Shown: positions 1-9,473, numbered from the stretch's first letter. The stretch: DNA of 64,000 bases from Paenibacillus etheri (GCF_001012825.1 NZ_LCZJ02000076.1:1-64000); one strand, 5' to 3'. Translations and numbers: made by a program. The notes: generated from the letters alone by a model not told the origin.

Positions 1-60
1 CAACCGGGTTGCTCTAACAATCCTTCGGTAAATCTGACAGGGGTGAAATCCTGCGAATAA
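1..60 (+). CDS. Possible 3' end of an upstream gene (partial)
   Basis: Frame 1 stays open from the window edge to a TAA at 58-60 and gives a 19-residue tail. The other two forward frames stop within the first 31 bases. A terminator-like hairpin follows at 119-145, as expected after a gene end. The tail is too short to recognise, so this is only a suggestion. Confidence 0.2.
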   Translation, partial: QPGCSNNPSVNLTGVKSCE

Positions 61-118
61 GCGAGCATTCATGAGAAAACTGAATCGTACTGAGGGAGCT
101 CAATAAGCACGAAGAAAC

Positions 119-145
119 GGCAGCTGATGAATTGGCTGTCTTTTT
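119..145 (+). terminator. Rho-independent terminator
   Basis: GGCAGC pairs with GCTGTC (one G-U pair) around a 9-10 base loop and is followed by TTTTT. It would end transcription coming from the left edge, just before the -10-like TATAAT at 169-174 of the next gene. Confidence 0.55.
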
Positions 146-214
146 CTCAACTCCCTCAAGAACTTTGATATAATATGGGTATCTAGACTATAAGTATGAA
201 AGGGGAGTACAACA

Positions 215-1090
215 ATGAATAAAATTTTGCGCAGCAGCTCGGCGGAAGCTGAGATTAATACCCTTGGGGCGGAACTGATCAGCTTCAGAAAGCTGGATCC
301 GGAAGCTGAATACATCTGGAGCGGTGACGCCACGTTTTGGACAGGCCGTTCTCCGGTGCTGTTTCCCATTATTGGTGCGGCCCGGAACGGAGAGATTAAG
401 GTGGACTGCAAAGCCTATAAGATCGGCAATCACGGATTCGCCAGACGCAGCGAATTTACGCTGGTCCAAGAAAGCGACACCCACGCGGTTTACCGCCTCT
501 CTTATGATGAGAAAACCCTGGCCAGTTATCCTTTTAAATTCAACCTATATATTACATATAAACTGAATGCAAGCACACTGGAACTTAGTTACCGGGTGGA
601 AAATAGCGATGAACAGGATATCTTCTTCCAGCTCGGAACCCACCCGGCGTTCAATTGTCCGCTTGATGACAACGGTAGCCTGAACGATTACTATCTGGAG
701 TTCGCTGAATCGGAAAACCTTGAAAGGTTGTTCTTGAATTCGGACGGCCTGCTGATCAGCGGCAAATCGGAGCCCGTTCTGAAACAAGAGACCATCTTGC
801 CTTTATCCCATGAAATGTTCGCCGAAGGCGCATTGATTTTCCGAAATGTGAGCTCTCGGCAGATTTCGCTTAGAAGCAAGCACTCCGCCAAAAGCGTAGT
901 TGTCAGCTATAAGGGTTTTCCCGACCTCGGCATCTGGCAGCCTTTGAACGCTCCCTTCATATGCATCGAGCCTTGGCAAGGAGTAGCGGATATGGACGTC
1001 TTCGAAGGTGAACTTCAAGCTAAAGAGGGAATAATCACCCTGGAGCCGGGGGCGAATTTCACAAGCTCCCTGACCATAGAAATCAACTGA
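215..1090 (+). CDS. Aldose 1-epimerase family protein (LacX-like)
   Basis: 291 residues, the usual length for the LacX/aldose-1-epimerase-like family (galactose mutarotase fold), cytosolic with no signal peptide. Family-type segments are visible: SPVLFPIIG near residue 48, GNHGFAR near residue 71 (the conserved histidine that acts in mutarotation), LGTHPAFNCP near residue 143 and IEPWQGVAD near residue 250. It probably interconverts anomers of a sugar or phosphosugar; the substrate cannot be read from the sequence. The start is set by AAAGGGGAG seven to eight bases before the ATG. A -10-like TATAAT lies at 169-174. It appears monocistronic, as the next 100 bases hold only a decayed gene. Confidence 0.85.
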   Translation: MNKILRSSSAEAEINTLGAELISFRKLDPEAEYIWSGDATFWTGRSPVLFPIIGAARNGEIKVDCKAYKIGNHGFARRSEFTLVQESDTHAVYRLSYDEKTLASYPFKFNLYITYKLNASTLELSYRVENSDEQDIFFQLGTHPAFNCPLDDNGSLNDYYLEFAESENLERLFLNSDGLLISGKSEPVLKQETILPLSHEMFAEGALIFRNVSSRQISLRSKHSAKSVVVSYKGFPDLGIWQPLNAPFICIEPWQGVADMDVFEGELQAKEGIITLEPGANFTSSLTIEIN

Positions 1091-1193
1091 CGATCCGAAG
1101 GGATCAGCAGGGTTCTCAACTGGTTAAGTCCTGGTAAAATATTTTATAGGAGGGGGTAATGTAAATTCACAATAGGTTAAATCAGATTAGAAT

Positions 1194-1601
1194 TGTGAAC
1201 AAATCAAACTACAAAACAAAAAGTTTTTTCAATAGTATATGCAATTATTACCGGAGTTTTTTTTGGTTTAGTAGCAAAAATTATGGATAGTCCTGATTTC
1301 AACCCAATATTCACTAATATAGGTAATCGTCTTGGTATATGTTTTTTGTTGCGACACTTTTATCGGTTTTTATTCGCCCAAATTAGCGGCTGTAGCACCT
1401 GATTGTGCGTATATTATGTGGTATGCGCGTGGAAGCAATTTGTTATCTAATATTGTTTTAGCCCTTCCAATCACAGTATTGCTGTCAGAAGGGTTTGAAT
1501 TACGTAACGCTTACTTACCCATTCATAGTAATTATCATTTAATGCCATTGCTTATGGGGATATATCTAATAATGATAGTTGTTGATAGTACCAGAAAATA
1601 A
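1194..1601 (+). pseudogene. Broken DUF6518-like membrane protein gene
   Basis: Pieces of one membrane protein lie in different frames. One frame reads VFSIVYAIITGVFFGLVAK and then NPIFTNIGNRLGI. A shift at about 1338-1345 is needed to continue as FFVATLL. SPKLAA then appears in the frame that runs to 1601 and continues as CAYIMWYARG...LPITVLLSEG. From memory, this order matches DUF6518 proteins of Bacillota, but the stretch between SPKLAA and CAYIMWYARG seems to lack about 40 residues. The only continuous open frame (TTG at 1332, 89 codons) has no good ribosome binding site. I read it as a gene inactivated by frameshifts and an internal deletion. The family assignment is from memory. Confidence 0.55.
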
Positions 1602-1636
1602 ATGGGCAATTTTGATTCCACTAACAGAGAACGATA

Positions 1637-1672
1637 AAAGAGCAGCGAGTTAGACGAGCGTAGCCCCTAGGC
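1637..1672 (+). other. tRNA-Ala-like 3' tail (possible remnant or att scar)
   Basis: The stretch ends in CTAGGCTCCACCA, the same as the acceptor end of Bacillota alanine tRNAs. The T-arm (GGTTCGA) and the rest of the cloverleaf are missing. It lies in a decayed intergenic region together with a broken gene and a GGTCACA direct repeat (1704-1722). It could be an eroded tRNA, or the scar of an element that used a tRNA 3' end as attachment site. Confidence 0.3.
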
Positions 1673-1755
1673 TCCACCATAAAAAAACCGTGAAGATCTT
1701 CGTGGTCACACTTTTGGTCACAGTGCTTATTTTTTTCATGACGAAGAGACGAATA

Positions 1756-1805
1756 CATAGAAAACCGCCCTGTTCGCAATGTTGCTGACAGGGCGGTTTT
1801 CTATG
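1756..1805. terminator. Bidirectional terminator
   Basis: A 17-bp perfect inverted repeat (CATAGAAAACCGCCCTG and its complement) surrounds a 16-base loop. The A-rich and T-rich flanks let it work in both directions. It serves the leftward reductase gene that ends at 1874 and would also stop rightward transcription. Confidence 0.85.
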
Positions 1806-1873
1806 TCATAGAGGGCAGCTTGAACGTTAGTAGACAACCTGCGCTCAACAAACTATCTTGCACGTTTTTAAGA

Positions 1874-3721
<1,848 letters not shown>

Positions 3722-3788
3722 CTAGGCAAATGCTTTATCTCTAGCCTAGACATGAATGGTGTTTCATGTGAAAATATGCACAAGACCT

Positions 3789-3794
3789 ATTATA
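3789..3794 (-). promoter_or_regulatory. Possible -10 element of the reductase gene
   Basis: On the minus strand this reads TATAAT, about 125 bases before the start at 3664, in the AT-rich region shared with the divergent kinase gene. I found no convincing -35 element. Confidence 0.3.
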
Positions 3795-3888
3795 GATTTA
3801 GTACAGCATTATGTATTTGCACAGATTAGCGTTTTTTTGTCTTTTTCGGGCATGTAAGAAACGGATATTGTGAAAGGCTATGATTACA

Positions 3889-5523
3889 ATGAAATCAATT
3901 CACTTAAAAATAACGTTAATCGCAGGAGGCTGCTTCTTGCTGCTGTTCGTTGCATTGCTTGTAACGATATATTTGGAGATGAACCATACGGTTCTCCCTT
4001 TGAATAAGAACTTAACGCAGCAAGTGGTTACTGCACGCAGCGACCAGATCGATTATTGGTTTAATCAGCGCATCGGTGAGATAGACATGCTTGCTTCTCT
4101 AGCTTCGGACCATCAGTGGACACGAGATGAATTGCTGCAAGAGATCGATAAGTTCGAGGCGAAGAAGCAAGTAGAGTACGAATCCATACGCGTGGTAGAT
4201 ATTGACGGGAATTCCTGGTCAGCAAGGGACAAGCCTTTTTCGATACTAAACCGACCCTACTATCGAAAACTGCTGAATTCAGATTCCAATTATGTGGTGA
4301 GCAATCCGATCGTATCCAAAGCGAATGCAGCCGAAATCGTCGTCATTCTCTATCGCGTGAATCCATCGGTGAATGATGAGGTAGCTTATATTGCCGCAGC
4401 CGTCTCCGTCAAGAAGATGAAGGAGATTGCTCAAGATGTAATGCTATATGACCAGTCAGGCCAGCTTATCGTCGATTGTAGAGAGCTGGGTGAAGGAGAT
4501 AGAGCGGAGGATGCAGCAGATAAGAAGAACATGAGTGTATTTGAGGCTCCAATTCAAAATGTGGAAGGCTGGAAGCTCGTACTCGAAGTACCGAATTCAA
4601 GTCTATCGCTAGCGGTGATCAAAACCCAGCGGACTGCATTACTGGTAGGCGTTCTGATCGGTAGTGTGTTTTTCGTCTTGCTGATGCTGCTTGCTTCTTC
4701 CATTATTCGTCCAATTCAGTTGCTTCGCCAGGTAATGGAAACTGTACAGAACGGCAACCAAACCATACGAGCAGATGTTACGCGCTCGGATGAGATCGGT
4801 GATCTTGGGCGAAGCTTCAATGACATGCTTGTTCAATTGTACGCTGTGGAGCAGGACCGAAAGGAGATGGAACTCAGACTGATTCATGAGCAGATCAAGC
4901 CGCACTTTTTATACAACACATTGGATACGATCCAGTGGATGGCAATGGAACATGGAGCAGACAATGTGGTGGAGATGGTGGAAGCGCTTAGCGCGTATTT
5001 CCGATTAGGGCTTGGCACAGGCAGTCCCTACATTCCGCTTGATCAGGAGTTGTACCATGTCGAGAGTTATCTTCGTATTCAAGGCGTGCGATATGAGGAG
5101 ATTCTGGACTACGAGCTTCGATATGATGAAAAGCTTGCTCAGTGCCAAGTCGTTCGCTTCATGCTGCAGCCGTTGGTGGAAAATGCGATTTATCACGGGA
5201 TTAAGCCACTTGGGGATCAAAAGTGCAAAATTTCGATTACAGCATATAAACAGGTCGATTATTTGGTCATTAAGGTTGAAAATAATGGGGTTATGATTCC
5301 GGAAGAGAAGCTTGAACAGATGAATCAAGCCCTTCTTGATGATAAATATGATCGTTCTGCCACAGGCTTTGGGCTATACAGTGTAAACCATCGCATTCGA
5401 CTAGCTTACGGGGCGCCCTATGGCCTTGCAGTGAAGAGCGAAGATGGTATTACCGTTATGGACATTCGAATACCTTTGGAAGGGGAGTGGAATGAAGATG
5501 TGGAAGATTGTCATCGTCGATGA
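3889..5523 (+). CDS. Membrane sensor histidine kinase, YesM/LytS type with Cache-like sensor
   Basis: 544 residues. One membrane helix at about 5-30, an extracytoplasmic sensor of Cache type (about 35-240, with YYRKLL), a second helix at about 247-272, and a HAMP domain to about 325. A His_kinase domain carries HEQIKPHFLYNTLD (the histidine before PHFLYN is the expected phosphorylation site), and the ATPase domain has LVENAIYHGI and GFGLYSVNHRI. This family pairs with AraC-type response regulators, and such a gene follows with a 32-base overlap. Because the pair is divergent from the surface reductase, the sensor may detect that enzyme's substrate; this is inference. An ATG at 3880 is also in frame, but its spacing to GAAAGG is only two bases, so 3889 is preferred. 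Confidence 0.85.
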   Translation: MKSIHLKITLIAGGCFLLLFVALLVTIYLEMNHTVLPLNKNLTQQVVTARSDQIDYWFNQRIGEIDMLASLASDHQWTRDELLQEIDKFEAKKQVEYESIRVVDIDGNSWSARDKPFSILNRPYYRKLLNSDSNYVVSNPIVSKANAAEIVVILYRVNPSVNDEVAYIAAAVSVKKMKEIAQDVMLYDQSGQLIVDCRELGEGDRAEDAADKKNMSVFEAPIQNVEGWKLVLEVPNSSLSLAVIKTQRTALLVGVLIGSVFFVLLMLLASSIIRPIQLLRQVMETVQNGNQTIRADVTRSDEIGDLGRSFNDMLVQLYAVEQDRKEMELRLIHEQIKPHFLYNTLDTIQWMAMEHGADNVVEMVEALSAYFRLGLGTGSPYIPLDQELYHVESYLRIQGVRYEEILDYELRYDEKLAQCQVVRFMLQPLVENAIYHGIKPLGDQKCKISITAYKQVDYLVIKVENNGVMIPEEKLEQMNQALLDDKYDRSATGFGLYSVNHRIRLAYGAPYGLAVKSEDGITVMDIRIPLEGEWNEDVEDCHRR

Positions 5524-6280
5524 TGAAACGATCATTCGCAAAGGCTTGCGACAATACATTGAGGAGAGTCCGTATCTTTTTGAGGTTGCAGGAGAAGCGA
5601 AAAGTGCAAACGAAGCATTGAATATGGTGGAGGAAGCCCCACCACATGTATGTCTTGTGGACATCAACATGCCGAATATGAATGGACTCGATCTAATGAA
5701 TATATTGCGTGAACGCTGCCCGTCGGTTCTGGTTGTCATCATCAGCGGCTACGATAACTTTGAATATGCGCGTCAAGCCGTGCAACTGCAGGCATTCGAT
5801 TATGTATTAAAACCTGTGCCGAAGAGTGATCTGAACAAGCTGCTTCATCGAATCAATGAGCATCTTCAGGCAAAATATCCTTTGCATTCACATGAAAGCA
5901 GGGTGGATAAGGAGCGGGAGCTTCCCGGGTTTACAGGAGATGGAACAGTGCTTATCCAAAAAGTGACCGAGTATATTGATAGTCATTATCAGGATTCGGA
6001 GCTATCTATTGCTCGAGTAGCAGCGCTATTTCATATCAATCAAACCTATCTTAGCAAGCGTATGAAGCAAGAAATCGGTGCTTCATTCCTTGACTATGTC
6101 ACCGAGCTTCGGATATCGAAGGCGAAGGAGATTCTGGATAACGTAATGCCGAATATCAAGATCGGGGATCTGGCCGTGAAGGTAGGGTATAAGAGCCAGT
6201 ATTATTTTAGTCGTGTGTTCAAAAATAGAGTCGGCTCAAGCCCCTTAGAGTACAAGAAGCATCCGTTCGGTAGTGGATAG
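5492..6280 (+). CDS. Response regulator with AraC-type DNA-binding domain (YesN-like)
   Basis: 262 residues. The receiver domain (1-120) has the acidic pair in VIVDDE, the phospho-acceptor Asp in CLVDINMPNMNGLD and a Lys in VLKPVPKSD. After a short linker (about 120-160) a C-terminal AraC helix-turn-helix pair follows (about 165-260) with YLSKRMKQE and YKSQYYFSRVFKN. It is shorter than many YesN-type regulators because the middle region is nearly absent. The ATG at 5492 follows GGGGAG and lies inside the end of the kinase gene, so the two are translationally coupled. The likely target is the divergent reductase gene. Confidence 0.88.
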   Translation: MKMWKIVIVDDETIIRKGLRQYIEESPYLFEVAGEAKSANEALNMVEEAPPHVCLVDINMPNMNGLDLMNILRERCPSVLVVIISGYDNFEYARQAVQLQAFDYVLKPVPKSDLNKLLHRINEHLQAKYPLHSHESRVDKERELPGFTGDGTVLIQKVTEYIDSHYQDSELSIARVAALFHINQTYLSKRMKQEIGASFLDYVTELRISKAKEILDNVMPNIKIGDLAVKVGYKSQYYFSRVFKNRVGSSPLEYKKHPFGSG

Positions 6281-6416
6281 AAGGGCCATTCTCATCCTGT
6301 TGTATAAACTTGCCTTATAATAAGATTGAAGCCCTCTGCAGCACGCCACGGATGCTATGTTCGGAGCCGCCTTCTATCAATACGGTTGGACGGAAATCTA
6401 TTTGCTGCTTGAAAAA

Positions 6417-6878
6417 TTATACAACGGATAGATTACCACAAGGCAGCAAATCCTCTTGAGCTGTCAGTTGCTCCCGCACATGCCTAAGTTGCGTTTTAAG
6501 TACAGGAACACTCTTTTGCAGGATGATGCTTATTTGAGGTAAAGATAGCTTTAGGCCATACCACATCACTTTTACAAGCTGCTCCTCCCAAGGCAATGCC
6601 TTGGCAGACAGGAGAGACCGGCGTGCGTAATAATCGGCGCATTGTCGGATACAAGAGCGGTAAGCTTCGATAGAGAATAGCTGGCTGTCGAAGCTTTTTT
6701 GACGGAATATTTTATGAAGCTCTTTAAAAGTACGTATCGTAACTTTCTCGGCTTCTGCTGATTGTTGTAACAACATGGAACTGAGCGTATAGATATCATT
6801 CGTATACTTTTGAACACACTCTGCAAATATAATTCTGCGGGTTGATTCGGCAGGTAAGGGGTCAGGCATGATAAACAC
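6417..6878 (-). CDS. Small ECF-sigma-like protein (divergent), third gene of the leftward c-di-AMP operon
   Basis: 153 residues from a GTG at 6878 (an ATG three codons later is equally possible; GAAAGG lies before both). Residues about 15-85 resemble sigma region 2 (YTNDIYTLSSMLLQQSAEA, then helices to YYARR). Residues about 95-140 resemble region 4 (LPWEEQLVKVMWYGLKLSL, then LKTQLRHVREQL), matching the LPxxxxxVxxLRYxxxLS pattern of ECF sigma factors. The match is weak and the -10 recognition part is poorly conserved, so it may be a sigma-like regulator rather than an active sigma factor. It is the last gene of a run with the genes at 6909-7430 and 7447-7959, so it should fall under the c-di-AMP riboswitch at 8086-8227. 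Confidence 0.55.
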   Translation of the reverse strand: MFIMPDPLPAESTRRIIFAECVQKYTNDIYTLSSMLLQQSAEAEKVTIRTFKELHKIFRQKSFDSQLFSIEAYRSCIRQCADYYARRSLLSAKALPWEEQLVKVMWYGLKLSLPQISIILQKSVPVLKTQLRHVREQLTAQEDLLPCGNLSVV

Positions 6879-6908
6879 GATCCTTTCAAAATGAGTTATG
6901 GGATGAAC

Positions 6909-7430
6909 CTATAATATAGAAAAGTAAGAAATGGATTTGTTGATAAGCTCGGTGGTATCAGGTTCTGGATAACTATGTTTTTGAAGCGCAACACTGGATA
7001 TAGCCTTAGACGGTTTATAGTATAGCCGCCCTCCTCTGGAGTCTCTCCCGCCGGCGACAGCTCTGTACAGACGACCTTGCTCAATATGCCCTGCCAAGGA
7101 TTTACCCTGCAGCTTGGCTTTTAAATCCTGTAATGCACCTTGAACTAGTTCAAACTGAGTCTGATCCCACTCTGAACCATGGGTATGCACTCGATCTATA
7201 GCTTCCTCAAGTCGACAATGGTAAATCATTCTGAGAAAAGAGCTCCATTTAATGAGGTCGAAGGTTTTGGTATTGGCAGAGATAAGACATGCCCCCCAGC
7301 TGCTACCTCCTTTACAGGTAAGCTTCAGGATGCCATAACGGCTGCCTGGATCGGCCTCCATTCCATAGTGAATAGGCTCAGGTGAATCAAAGACGAATAC
7401 TTCTATGCGAGATAGTCTTCGCTGGTCCAT
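6909..7430 (-). CDS. Uncharacterised protein, second gene of the leftward c-di-AMP operon
   Basis: 173 residues; no family recognised. The ATG at 7430 is preceded by AGGAG at nine bases. The first half looks beta-rich (RIEVFVFDSPEPIHYGM, then YGILKLTCKGGSSWGACLI). The middle is helical and charged (LEEAIDRVHTHG, then LVQGALQDLKAKLQ). The tail is basic with AVAGGRDSRGGRLYY. There are no signal peptide or membrane segments. It lies 16 bases after the gene at 7447-7959 and 30 before the sigma-like gene, so the three are almost certainly one transcript. Confidence 0.6.
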   Translation of the reverse strand: MDQRRLSRIEVFVFDSPEPIHYGMEADPGSRYGILKLTCKGGSSWGACLISANTKTFDLIKWSSFLRMIYHCRLEEAIDRVHTHGSEWDQTQFELVQGALQDLKAKLQGKSLAGHIEQGRLYRAVAGGRDSRGGRLYYKPSKAISSVALQKHSYPEPDTTELINKSISYFSIL

Positions 7431-7446
7431 GACAGATTTCTCCTCC

Positions 7447-7959
7447 TTAGGTTTCCAAAAGCTTAAGATCAACATGGTGAGCGACGTTAGCCTTCTCTAT
7501 ACAGGCGAGCATTTCAGCTTCATTCTCACAGACTGCGGCATGCTCCAGCCATAATCGAAATTTCTGTTTGCGTATAACGGATAAATGTAAGGGAAAGGTG
7601 TTGCGGGATCTCATTACGTACCAACCGACAGCAACATCTTTCCAAGGTTCCTTAAAAGCGGTGAGCCACGGAAAACGTTGGTGTGCAGACCAATCCTGCA
7701 GCTGCTGCTTTTCTCGGATATTTTTATATATTTCGTATATTATTCTTCGGTCCATACAGTGTTCACAGGTAGATGGGCTGCCGAAATGGCGCAGTGATTC
7801 AATCTGGTTCTGACCAAATGCGTAGCCGACAATCGTTCTGTGATGATTCTCTTCGAACCATAACGCTCCAAAGCAAACATAATTTAGACTTATCGGCTCA
7901 AGCAGCCCTTTCTGAGTTCCCCAATAATAGTGTTTCATTCCTTTCACCCCGTCCAGCAT
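7447..7959 (-). CDS. Uncharacterised protein, first gene behind the leftward c-di-AMP riboswitch
   Basis: 170 residues; no family recognised. The start at 7959 has AGGGTG five bases upstream; an inner ATG (MKHYYW, seven codons in) with GTGAAAGGA directly before it is less likely. The protein is soluble, rich in Trp, His and aromatic residues, and contains one CEHC pair (near residue 65) that could bind a metal. It begins only about 30 bases after the riboswitch terminator at 7988-8025. It should therefore be expressed when c-di-AMP is low, together with the next two genes. Known ydaO-riboswitch targets are potassium transporters and cell-wall hydrolases; this protein resembles neither. Confidence 0.6.
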   Translation of the reverse strand: MLDGVKGMKHYYWGTQKGLLEPISLNYVCFGALWFEENHHRTIVGYAFGQNQIESLRHFGSPSTCEHCMDRRIIYEIYKNIREKQQLQDWSAHQRFPWLTAFKEPWKDVAVGWYVMRSRNTFPLHLSVIRKQKFRLWLEHAAVCENEAEMLACIEKANVAHHVDLKLLET

Positions 7960-7987
7960 GCTATCACCCTATAGATTCAGGTAACGC

Positions 7988-8025
7988 AAAAACCGCAGCA
8001 AGAGGAGGACCTCTGCTGCGGTTTT
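7988..8025 (-). terminator. Riboswitch-linked terminator (leftward)
   Basis: Read on the minus strand, AAAACCGCAGCAGAGGT pairs with its complement and is followed by TTTTT. It lies between the c-di-AMP riboswitch (8086-8227) and the gene starting at 7959, where the regulated terminator of a ydaO leader is expected. Confidence 0.85.
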
Positions 8026-8085
8026 GGAATACAGGTATACACACACCTGTACCAAAGCGTGGCGGATCAAGGGTCTCTCTCTTTA

Positions 8086-8227
8086 CGCTTACGAGGTTAG
8101 CTGTCGGATTCGGACGGTGAGAGTCGCCCTACCTATGTGAGACTTGAACAGTCTCCTTCGGATTCACCCCAAGTAGGCCATGTGGCCTGATGGTTCCCCC
8201 GTTCCCTGCAAATGCAGGAACTCAGCG
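8086..8227 (-). promoter_or_regulatory. c-di-AMP riboswitch (ydaO-yuaA type), leftward
   Basis: Read on the minus strand it contains the ydaO signature elements in order: GGGGGAACCA, GGGGTGAATCC, GTAGGGCGACTCTCACCG, CCGAATCCGACAGCTAACCT, and CGTAAGCG closing the P1 helix with CGCT at the 5' end. Ligand binding normally favours the downstream terminator, so the genes at 7959-6417 should be off at high c-di-AMP. Between GTAGGGCGACTCTCACCG and CGTAAGCG it is nearly identical to the rightward copy at 8667-8832. Confidence 0.93.
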
Positions 8228-8260
8228 TTGAATGTATTTCGTGAAATAGATTCAACCCGA

Positions 8261-8290
8261 ATCATACTCTTTTCAAGGTGTTTCTGTAAA
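8261..8290 (-). promoter_or_regulatory. Promoter of the leftward riboswitch transcript
   Basis: On the minus strand, TTTACA (8285-8290) and TATGAT (8261-8266) are separated by 18 bases. This places the start site near 8254, about 27 bases before the riboswitch. The divergent promoter at 8604-8633 has the same two hexamers and spacing. Confidence 0.65.
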
Positions 8291-8603
8291 AACAGAAAGT
8301 GTTCTTTTGAGCGCAATTTAAACCATATCCTGCCGACTACGACGAAAAAGAGAACCAAATAGGTATTTATTGCGAGTTATCGAGCCTCTTCCTCGCTTAA
8401 TCTCGGCTTTTTGTTTTCTTACCTATTAGGGCGATTTTTGGAGATTTCTCAATTTGTGGTGAATAAAATCACATGGCATGCCCGCTTTTCGCTAATGGAT
8501 CCAAACTCGAGTAAACAAGAGATATAGAGAGATTGGATATCAAGTAAGCGCTATCCAATGGGAAAATGGTTTTTAATTTGCATTATTTTGCCATCATTCA
8601 GGT

Positions 8604-8633
8604 TTTACAATTCTTCCTGCATAAGGGTATGAT
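8604..8633 (+). promoter_or_regulatory. Promoter of the rightward riboswitch and kdp transcript
   Basis: TTTACA (8604-8609), 18 bases, TATGAT (8628-8633). Transcription would start near 8640, about 27 bases before the riboswitch. The 8291-8603 region between the two promoters is AT-rich, with an AATAGGTA/TACCTATT inverted repeat around 8357-8428, and holds no gene. Confidence 0.65.
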
Positions 8634-8666
8634 TACTCCTGTTTCAACAACAATCGAATATTTGAT

Positions 8667-8832
8667 CCGCTTAATTTCCGTTAAGGAAAGCGGGGGAACC
8701 AACAATCGGCAGACGATGTGAGAGTCGGAAGCCGGTTATGGGGTGAATCCTGTAGAGGGTGCGAGTGAGCTCGCATCTATACAGGTAGGGCGACTCTCAC
8801 CGCCCGAATCCGACAGCTAACCTCGTAAGCGT
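8667..8832 (+). promoter_or_regulatory. c-di-AMP riboswitch (ydaO-yuaA type), rightward, controlling kdp
   Basis: The ydaO elements are present in order: CGCTTA (5' side of P1), GCGGGGGAACCAA, GGGGTGAATCC, GTAGGGCGACTCTCACCG, CCGAATCCGACAGCTAACCT, and TAAGCG (3' side of P1). A terminator follows at 8868-8897. Potassium uptake genes are classic targets: c-di-AMP signals high potassium and shuts the transporter off. This leader precedes the gene at 9038 and, through it, kdpFABC. Confidence 0.95.
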
Positions 8833-8867
8833 ATGGAGAGAGGATGAGTGCAATGTGACCGCTAGCG

Positions 8868-8897
8868 AGCCACAGAGGAGAATCCTTTGTGGCTTTT
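8868..8897 (+). terminator. Riboswitch-linked terminator (rightward)
   Basis: GCCACAGAGG pairs with CCTTTGTGGC (one G-U pair) around AGAAT and is followed by TTTTT. It lies 36 bases after the riboswitch and 140 bases before the first gene, as expected for a c-di-AMP-induced terminator. Confidence 0.85.
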
Positions 8898-9037
8898 TGC
8901 TGTGCTTTTTTAAGCAAAGCATTTATGGAGCCCTCACGAAGAGGTCGTTAAATTCATTATTAGCGGTAGCTTTTCTTACAAAGATTAGGGTGATCACTCT
9001 CTGATCTTACAAGTAAAGCATTTGAGGAGAATAAGAG

Positions 9038-9454
9038 ATGACGGATCAGAATGAATACGTACTGGTATGTGCGCCAACGAAGGCTGGCGAACATTTCATT
9101 AAGCTATTGAAATTCAGAGGCATTAAGATGGCGGGGTTGACCAACAACTTAGCTGAGAAAGCCCTACTCGAAGAGATGGGGATTGAGCGAGTTATTTTAG
9201 TAGATACCCGCCATCAGAATACTTGGTTTCGCCCATCGTTCCCGGTAGGCCGGGTATATCTGTTCGAAAGCAGCTTTACGTTATGCTGCCGCTATATTCA
9301 GATGTGCCGCACCTGGACGACGCAGCCGATTTTTGTAATCACAAGTTCAATAAATCCTAGATTGGTCTATAAAAGACTTGGCGCGAGTTATGTAATCTAT
9401 TCCCACAGTGGTGATGCTGATTTTCTGGTAGATAAATCACCTCATCAAGGATAA
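9038..9454 (+). CDS. Uncharacterised Rossmann-like protein, first gene of the kdp transcript
   Basis: 138 residues; no family recognised with certainty. The N-terminal half alternates strands and helices in a Rossmann-like way (YVLVCAPTKAGEHFIKLL, then GIKMAGLTNN, then GIERVILVDT), reminiscent of nucleotide-binding or RCK-type folds, but no GxGxxG motif is seen. A second strand-helix set follows (PIFVITSSINPRLVYKRLG). There are no membrane segments. The ATG follows GAGGAG at about seven bases. Its place between the c-di-AMP riboswitch and kdpF suggests a role in potassium homeostasis; this is inference only. Confidence 0.65.
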   Translation: MTDQNEYVLVCAPTKAGEHFIKLLKFRGIKMAGLTNNLAEKALLEEMGIERVILVDTRHQNTWFRPSFPVGRVYLFESSFTLCCRYIQMCRTWTTQPIFVITSSINPRLVYKRLGASYVIYSHSGDADFLVDKSPHQG

Positions 9455-9473
9455 AAGAAGGAGTGCGGGAGAT

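Noticed and set aside
1332-1601. Intact 89-residue membrane protein gene
   Set aside because: TTG start without ribosome site, and family similarity continues upstream in another frame; better explained as a broken gene.
8164-8362. Open frames of about 60 codons on both strands at the leftward riboswitch
   Set aside because: They lie within or next to the structured leader RNA and its promoter; base conservation is explained by the aptamer.
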